A stretch of DNA of 64,000 nucleotides from Pseudofabraea citricarpa. Its lineage: Eukaryota; Ascomycota; Leotiomycetes; Helotiales; Dermateaceae. Location: contig JAPWGK010000011.1 in assembly GCA_029641185.1 (NCBI GenBank), positions 1 through 64,000 of the forward strand, given 5' to 3'. The position numbers were made by a program, and so were the translations under genes. Each line of letters begins with the position of its first letter. Position 1 is the stretch's first letter. Below are positions 58,320 to 64,000 of the stretch, one piece after another. Below the pieces are notes generated by a model. That model was not told the DNA's origin. It searched no databases and was given only the letters and a program-made list of their open reading frames with translations.

Positions 58320-61092
58320 TTCTCATTAGTATTTTCTCGCTCGATGGCTGAAAGGCTTGCATACCATTGTGCGAGAGGAGGTGGATATATTTTCAACCTT
58401 GGACAAGCAAATAGATATCTCTCCAGAGAAGTTTTTCGCGCTGAGTTCCAAGCAGTTAAGAAACCTTGCAAGTCAATCTTCGATCGATCGTGAAAGACCA
58501 ACCAGGTATTTATATCGAGAACTTTTCGGGACGAGTTTAGCAGTAGAGAAAGCTCGCAAGTATTCGAACGTTCTTGACGGGGAGAGGCAGCAACATCCTC
58601 CCCTCCAGCAGGCAAGGGGCAAGCTGTGAGTTCGAGCCCAGCAGGTGGTTAATGTATGATTCGAAGACCAGCACTTCACCATGACGATGTTCTGTTTTCG
58701 GATTACAAAAGCTTATCAGCCACCAAGTCGATCGCATGAGGGAAGGCACCCCCCAATGCGGTAGCGGGTTAAGCGAGAAAGAGGAGGCGGATCTGCTAAG
58801 GCGGGTTTGGCTGGTCTGCCTTCCGTCCCCATCTGCGATATGGCTTTCTTGAATCTCCATGGGCGAAATAGGCGGGGAGGCTGCGGATGAAAACGATGCA
58901 TCGCCTGTTGATGGATGGCTGGAAAGGAATATCGTTGACGTCACGGTGGCAATTGGTTGTTTCCACCACTCGGATATCTGGGATACATCGCTGTATAAGT
59001 ATGTATAGATCCCCTAACTTTGCAGAAGGTGTATTATACCATCACAGTTGTGGCCGATGTTCGATACGAGAGTAGAAGATATTTTTGTTGCGCCTCTTTC
59101 TCTCGCAGCCTTTAAACTTCTCGTCCATTCCTCCACGAGGCGTGCCAAGCATGTTGCTCGCTAAGACGAGGAAATGTTGACGGGTTATGAATCCTGTCAA
59201 AATTCCTGGCCCTCTAACAGTACAGGCTTATAGCGTTACAATCCTTAAGCGTTTGCATTCAACCCAAGCCCTCCTCCCCCGAAAGCCAAACGAAAGCAAA
59301 AGAAAAAGAGAAAAGAAATCCATCAATCGAGCCCATTCCAACCTGGGCAAGAAGGAAGATTTCTTCCTCGGGACTAGTTCTGCAAAACAACCAGAGAGTG
59401 TGAAAATAACAAGACTGAGAAGATGTTAAACAAGACCCGTCTTAGTATTTTTAAACGCGACAACCCCCCCTCTCACGTTCACCAAAGGGGGGAGGGGGGA
59501 ACAACCATGTTCCCTTCTTCTTCTTCTGCTTCTTTCGAAAGATATCTTTGAATTTCTCAGCAGTGAGAAAAAAAAAAAAAGGGAGAATAAAAATACAGTT
59601 TAAACGCCTCCAACCAGGTCAGGCGCTGAAGATACATAGAAAACTCAAGCGACCTCGTCGAATATACCCAAGTACCTACTGGGTCGACGGCGACGATGAC
59701 GATGACAAGACTCATAGCGATTCACTCACAGAGGTACCGTTACTACTACGAATAGCACACCTACCTACCTACTTAGCTACCTACCCTACCTCGAGCCACG
59801 GGAAGGAAAAGGTCTAGACGAAGTTTAAGTCACCCACCCTCTCACATACTCACATCCTCACTTCTCACTCACTCACTCACTCACTTCTCAATCATCATCA
59901 AACAAAACAAAACACATCAATCGATAAATAAACCACGATCAAAAATATCATACATCACACCAAGTCACCACACCACACCACACCACCACCAACAACAAGA
60001 ATAATAATAATACAAAATCAAGAAAGAGCCCCCCTCTCACCTCTCACCTCTCACCTCTCACCTCTCACCTCTCACCTCTCACCTCTCACCTCCAGCTACT
60101 CATCAAACTAAACCAAACCAAACCAAAACCAAACCATACAAAACCAAACCAGACCAGACGAAGAGGAAGACATTCCCCCCCAAAAAGGTGGAGCCAGCAT
60201 ACGCGTGCGCGTCTGCGTCGTCGTCCCGATAATAAAAATAGATTACCTCCCTTCTCTTCTCTTCTCTATCACTCAACAAACCAACAATCAGAAAGTCGAG
60301 AGAAGCCAAAGCCAAAGCCAAAGCCGAAGAGAGGCCTACACCCCAAAAGAAAACAAAAAATGCCCACAGGCCAAAAAGTCAAAAAAAAGAAGAGTCAGGA
60401 TCCAGAAGCGGAAGCAGAAGCGAGAGAGAGAGAGAGCGAGCGATGAAAAGCAGACCCTAAAGAGAAGAAGAGCCGTATGTTCTAGCCGGAGGGACAGAGG
60501 TACTGGTGCGCATACGTACGTACGCCATGTACGCGGGTGGTAAAAATAGGATTGTCTTTTCTTTTCTTTTCTTTTCGGGGTCTCTCTCCCTGTCTACTAC
60601 ACTTCCCCTAGACCCTCCCCCTTCTCTTATCTCCCCATACCGAGGTAGCTACCCAGGTACGCAGATAAGAGACCACTAAAACAAAAATGATATGATGATG
60701 TGACGACGACGACAACGATGATGATGATCCCGCAATGCTCCCGAACTGCCTTCCCTGCCTTATTTACATATGCGACTCAAACAAAAGATTAGAGGAAAAA
60801 GAGAAGAACACCACCCCATAAAAAAAAAACACCGGACGAGATCAAGATCAGTCGAGACTATCCATCCATCATGTGATATCCAAAACAATACAAAAAGATA
60901 CATCAAGCGCGCGCTGCGTTGCTACCCTGGGCCCAAAATATCCCAATCAAGGTGATAATTGCGCGTGGGGTGCGTGTGTGTGTGGCCGGCCTTCATCATA
61001 AAAGATTAACAAAAATTACATAAAAAAACAACAATCGAGCGCGTTTTTGGAGAGGCTTTTCAATTCGTTCGTTGGGTTTTTCTTGTGCTTCG
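58320..61092. other. 2.77-kb gene-free stretch rich in simple repeats
   Basis: This lies between the PTH11-like start and the amylase stop, both on the minus strand. From about 59440 to 60960 it is dominated by simple sequence. Examples are C/G runs at 59464-59500, an A run at 59568-59580, ACCT repeats at about 59758-59795, TCAC repeats at about 59866-59885, CCTCTCA repeats at 60033-60088, ACCAAA-type words at 60110-60160 and GA repeats near 60423-60440. The plus strand between 59840 and 60200 is strongly A/C-rich and poor in G and T. No CDS follows on the plus strand. A 28-codon frame starts at ATG 60360. It resembles a long fungal 5' leader without its gene. Confidence 0.55.
60033..60088. 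repeat. 7-bp tandem repeat, eight units
   Basis: The heptamer CCTCTCA is repeated eight times without a mismatch and is followed by a truncated unit. It lies within the strand-biased stretch between the PTH11-like and amylase genes. Confidence 0.93.
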
Positions 61093-63020
61093 TTATTGTG
61101 CTATCGACCACGCGGCGGCCATCGAGCAGAGTATCAGGGATACTATCGATGCTTGTAGTGATGAGATGGCAGGCGCGGATGAGATGGCGCTTGATGTTCC
61201 ACTGCTTCCGACTTGATCTGTCACTTTCTTGACAAGGTCGGGGCAGAGATCGGTCGTGTTGAGTAGGAAAGCTCCTGGTACCCAGATCTAATTCGCCTGT
61301 TAGCATTTGTATACACATACTGGAACAAGTTCCCTTACCTGAGGCTCTCCGTTCGTCAAGGTGATGTTGAAGGATCCGAGATATCCAACCGTCTGCATAG
61401 TACAGGCTCCGATCTCGATAATCTGGATTCCTTGGGCAAAGTTGGTGTCTGATACGTTGTAAGGACCAACATCCGCTGCGCCGACTCCAACATTTGTCAA
61501 AGCTGTCACGATGGAACTGACATATCCCTTGCGGAACACAAGGATGTCGTCGGTCACATAAATGGCCTTGGCCTTGTAACCCCAATATGGAGACCATCCT
61601 GAGTAGTTTGTGCCGAGCATGTAGTTTCCAACAGCTGTTCGGGCGGCATTGAGCGCTTTCACGTGCTTGTAGAGAGGCGCATCCGTGTTATAACCGCCCT
61701 CAACCAACCAAACGGCCTCTCGGTTCTCTGGATCGTTCTTGCCGCTCAATCTCTGCTCTGCTCCATAGTACACCGTTGGAATTCCATCTGACATGAAGTT
61801 GAAGGTGATGGCGTTCATCTGTCTGGACAAATCATCCGTCACGGAACCGAAGCGGGCTACATCGTGGTTCTCGCTGAAGGTTCCCAGGAGTGTGCTGTCG
61901 TAACAATCTTCCGCTACAATGCTGAATTCGTATTCGAGTCCTCCCATAGCGTTGGAGCTGTTACCCAGGATGGAAACAATGTAATACCAATTGGGGTAGT
62001 TGAGCACGGAACTCAGCGCATCGACAGCCCAGAAGCATGCTGCAGTAGCACTGGCATCGAATACTTCGCCCAAGGTGAAAACACCCGCGGCCTCTTGGAA
62101 TCCGGGCCAGAATTCTTTATCAACGTGCTTGGCGGCATCGATACGGAGTCCATCAACTGAGAGATCATGTGAGTATTGGGCTCCTGGAGGAAGTGGGGCA
62201 ACATACGGGAATAGTTCGCAACCATCTCTGTGACCCAGGCATTCCAGGTTTCCATCACAAAGGTGTTGGTCGTGTCCAAATCTGCCAATGACACAACGTC
62301 GTCTCCCAGCCAGCAGTCCTGCGCATTGGTCTGGTTGCCATAGTCGGTGATGTAACAAAAAGGATGGTAATACTCCTTCTTGTTGAAAGGGACGTATTGT
62401 GTGTAGTCGACCTTGGCTCCGGGACCCGCATATGCCATATCATTGACCACGACATCGATCATCAAGAACTGTTACGTGTTAATGGCTATCAAGTCTTCGC
62501 GACGGGGAGGATGTGTACCATGTCTCGATTGTGAAGTTCGGTGGAGAGCTGCTTCAGGTCATCTGCGGTGCCGAAGTTTTCATTGATGGTCGTGATGTCT
62601 TTGGGCCAGAAGCCATGATAGCCTTGACCGTAGGCCGTCACGTCGTCGATATTGGTGACTACAGGAGAGATCCAGATCTAGGTTTGGATAAGCATATGTT
62701 CCCGCATTCCTCCCCATCGATCGCGTGGCGGGGGCTCGCAAACTCACAGCTGTAAATCCCATGCCCTGGATGTAGTCCAAGTGATTGATGATGCCCTGGA
62801 ATGTACCTCCACAATACAGCTGGGCGGTGGTATTACATGGCGAATCGGTCGAGCCGTCTGTCCGTGCAAAACGGTCGGTGATAATCTGGTATACTGATCT
62901 CGTCCGCCATTCTTCAGCGGTCGCGGCGTGTGAGCTGTGGAGGAGGGCGAAAAAACAACAACATAGCAAAAGCCATGGGGTGGAAACGAATGCCGTCGAT
63001 TGCCTCGACGTGAGAAACAT
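61093..63020 (-). CDS. GPI-anchored GH13 alpha-amylase/glucanotransferase-like
   Basis: Five exons on the minus strand: 63020-62748, 62677-62519, 62468-62207, 62156-61339 and 61287-61093, giving 568 aa. Family GH13 (fungal alpha-amylase branch). There is a signal peptide (about 1-38), then [10 protein letters not shown] and the catalytic barrel. Nucleophile Asp238 is in G-L-R-I-D-A-A-K-H, acid/base Glu262 in L-G-E-V-F, and Asp330 in S-E-N-H-D. Region I reads D-V-V-V-N-D (149-154), with Asp where secreted amylases have His. The end is a Ser/Ala-rich stretch followed by a hydrophobic tail ([10 protein letters not shown]) and a short polar end, a typical GPI signal. Together these resemble the Aspergillus Agt-type wall-bound 4-alpha-glucanotransferases implicated in alpha-glucan of the cell wall, rather than starch-degrading secreted amylases. 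Introns are 70, 50, 50 and 51 bp. Confidence 0.93.
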
Positions 63021-64000
63021 GATGATTAGTGCTGTGAAAGTGAGTGAGGCGCCACTATCGCGAAGGGCAGTAGCTGCAGGAGAGAGTGACAACAACAGCG
63101 ACGACGGGGACGAAGGCTGAAGCCCAACTGAACATTAATGGCGGGCAGCGGCAAGACAAGGACGAGCAGAGCAAGAAGGAGTGTGGTGAGGCGTCGGCTG
63201 GAAGCTGGGGAAGACTTGGCTTTGCAAGTGAAATTGACCTTCTCATTCGGTAGAAGGGGGGGCAGAAGGGTCAAATCCTTGGCTTGTCCTTGACATCCGC
63301 TTGCAGAGCAGCACAACAGCAGAGGATCGGGGGTCAGTGTAGAGCGTGTCTCAGCGGGTGTTGAGTGGCAGCTCCTTGCCTGGGGAGTACTGAGGACGGG
63401 TGAGTGCCGGCAGCCAGTCCCTCGGTGACCCTCTTGGATGGATGGATGGATGGCCGTTGGTGTCCTGTACCCGTCTCCCAGAGCTTCGCTGCCGGTGTTC
63501 AGAGGCAGTGGGGAAGAGCACGGCTGGTGGGTGGTGTTGGGTGGTGGATGTGGATGGTGAATGGTGGATGGTGGATGCTGGTGGTGGTTGGTGGCCCGAA
63601 AGAGTGAAGGGCCGTTGTTGTGATGGACAGTGGACACGCGTGACACTGGCAGACAGAACAGACATGATAGTGGGTTTGTAGGTGATGAGGAGAAAGGAAG
63701 AGGGAAGAGGGGGGCTGTGGATAGTGGATACGCGAGTGGGCACTTGGGTCATTTTGGATGATGTGTGGGTAAATCTCGATATGCTCGCCTGTAATCTCTC
63801 TCTCCAGGGCACAAGCGAGCCTCCGCTCAGGGGCCGCCGCAGCGAGAGAGGCAACGCTTCAGGGGCACTCGCTGCTGGTTGCAGCGACACTTACGTGCAA
63901 ACTACAGACTACTAAGTACTAACTGCTGAGCCCTGACTAGCCCCCCCAAAGCCCCCCCAAACCCCCTGAGACTACCGGAGCGGCCTTGCATGATTTGCCA
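63021..64000. other. Amylase upstream region to window end
   Basis: No gene could be supported. Low-complexity DNA dominates: GGAT repeats at about 63434-63453, a G/T-rich block at 63524-63595 and C runs at 63941-63966. The proline/histidine-rich frames seen here on the minus strand are translations of these repeats. The right part should contain the amylase promoter and leader. Confidence 0.55.
63524..63595 (+). repeat. G-rich TGG/GGAT low-complexity tract
   Basis: Imperfect repeats of GGTGG, TGGATG and GGTGGTTGG run for about 70 bp on the plus strand, with many GG and GGG runs close together. Such a sequence can form a G-quadruplex on the plus strand, which is the template strand for the amylase gene about 500 bp away. 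Confidence 0.7.

Noticed and set aside
58560..58650. tRNA-like B-box word (GAGTTCGAGCCC)
   Set aside because: No matching A-box, acceptor stem or anticodon arm could be folded around it.
59690..59715. Asp-repeat protein encoded by the GACGAT repeat
   Set aside because: The surrounding frame is short, motif-free and embedded in simple-sequence DNA.
63026..63890. Proline/histidine-rich minus-strand frames upstream of the amylase
   Set aside because: They are translations of TGG/GGAT-type repeats and overlap the amylase exon 1 region in another frame.

Overview
The window looks like nuclear DNA of a filamentous ascomycete (Pezizomycotina, possibly Leotiomycetes). Genes carry many short introns of about 45-125 bp with GT..AG ends. 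Protein families include Zn2Cys6 regulators, an AzgA purine permease, a PTH11-like receptor and a GPI-tailed alpha-amylase. Bases 1 to about 20265 are a solid AT-rich block in which CpA and TpG are almost absent while CpG persists. That is the footprint of repeat-induced point mutation (RIP).

Region 1 (1-20265) is a transposon graveyard with no intact reading frame. At 3871-11026 lies a complete chromoviral Ty3/gypsy LTR retrotransposon with 182-bp LTRs, in plus orientation. Mutated reverse transcriptase, integrase and chromodomain motifs can still be read. It sits exactly between two head-to-tail copies of a 3.35-kb repeat (514-3870 and 11027-14380). The rest (14381-20265) is unclassified relic DNA with a 19-bp minisatellite. 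The change to normal composition at about 20.27 kb is abrupt.

Region 2 (20.4-26.8 kb) holds two head-to-head Zn2Cys6 transcription factors sharing a 201-bp intergenic promoter, and a secreted type-B carboxylesterase convergent with the second one. A 3.15-kb stretch without a supportable gene follows, then a secreted alpha-carbonic anhydrase (29.97-31.19 kb), then 4.6 kb without a supportable gene.

Region 3 (35.8-46.9 kb) holds, on the minus strand, a third Zn2Cys6 factor, an intronless ACC deaminase, a GNAT acetyltransferase and a galactose oxidase whose copper and sugar ligands are all present. An intronless F-box-like/2EXR-like gene is on the plus strand.

Region 4 (48.4-63 kb) holds a methyltransferase-like protein (minus), a ten-exon AzgA purine permease (plus), a PTH11-like 7TM protein with a 16-nt micro-exon (minus) and a GPI-anchored GH13 alpha-amylase-like enzyme (minus). 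The 2.8 kb between the last two contains strongly strand-biased, simple-repeat-rich DNA with no gene.

Exon models were built by hand from splice signals, reading-frame phase and family similarity. Every multi-exon model below sums to a whole number of codons. I see no tRNA, rRNA, CRISPR array or clear biosynthetic gene cluster. The strongest points for follow-up are the RIP block with its nested retrotransposon, the galactose oxidase and ACC deaminase with diagnostic residues, the amylase with an altered region I, and the unexplained A/C-rich segment near 60 kb.
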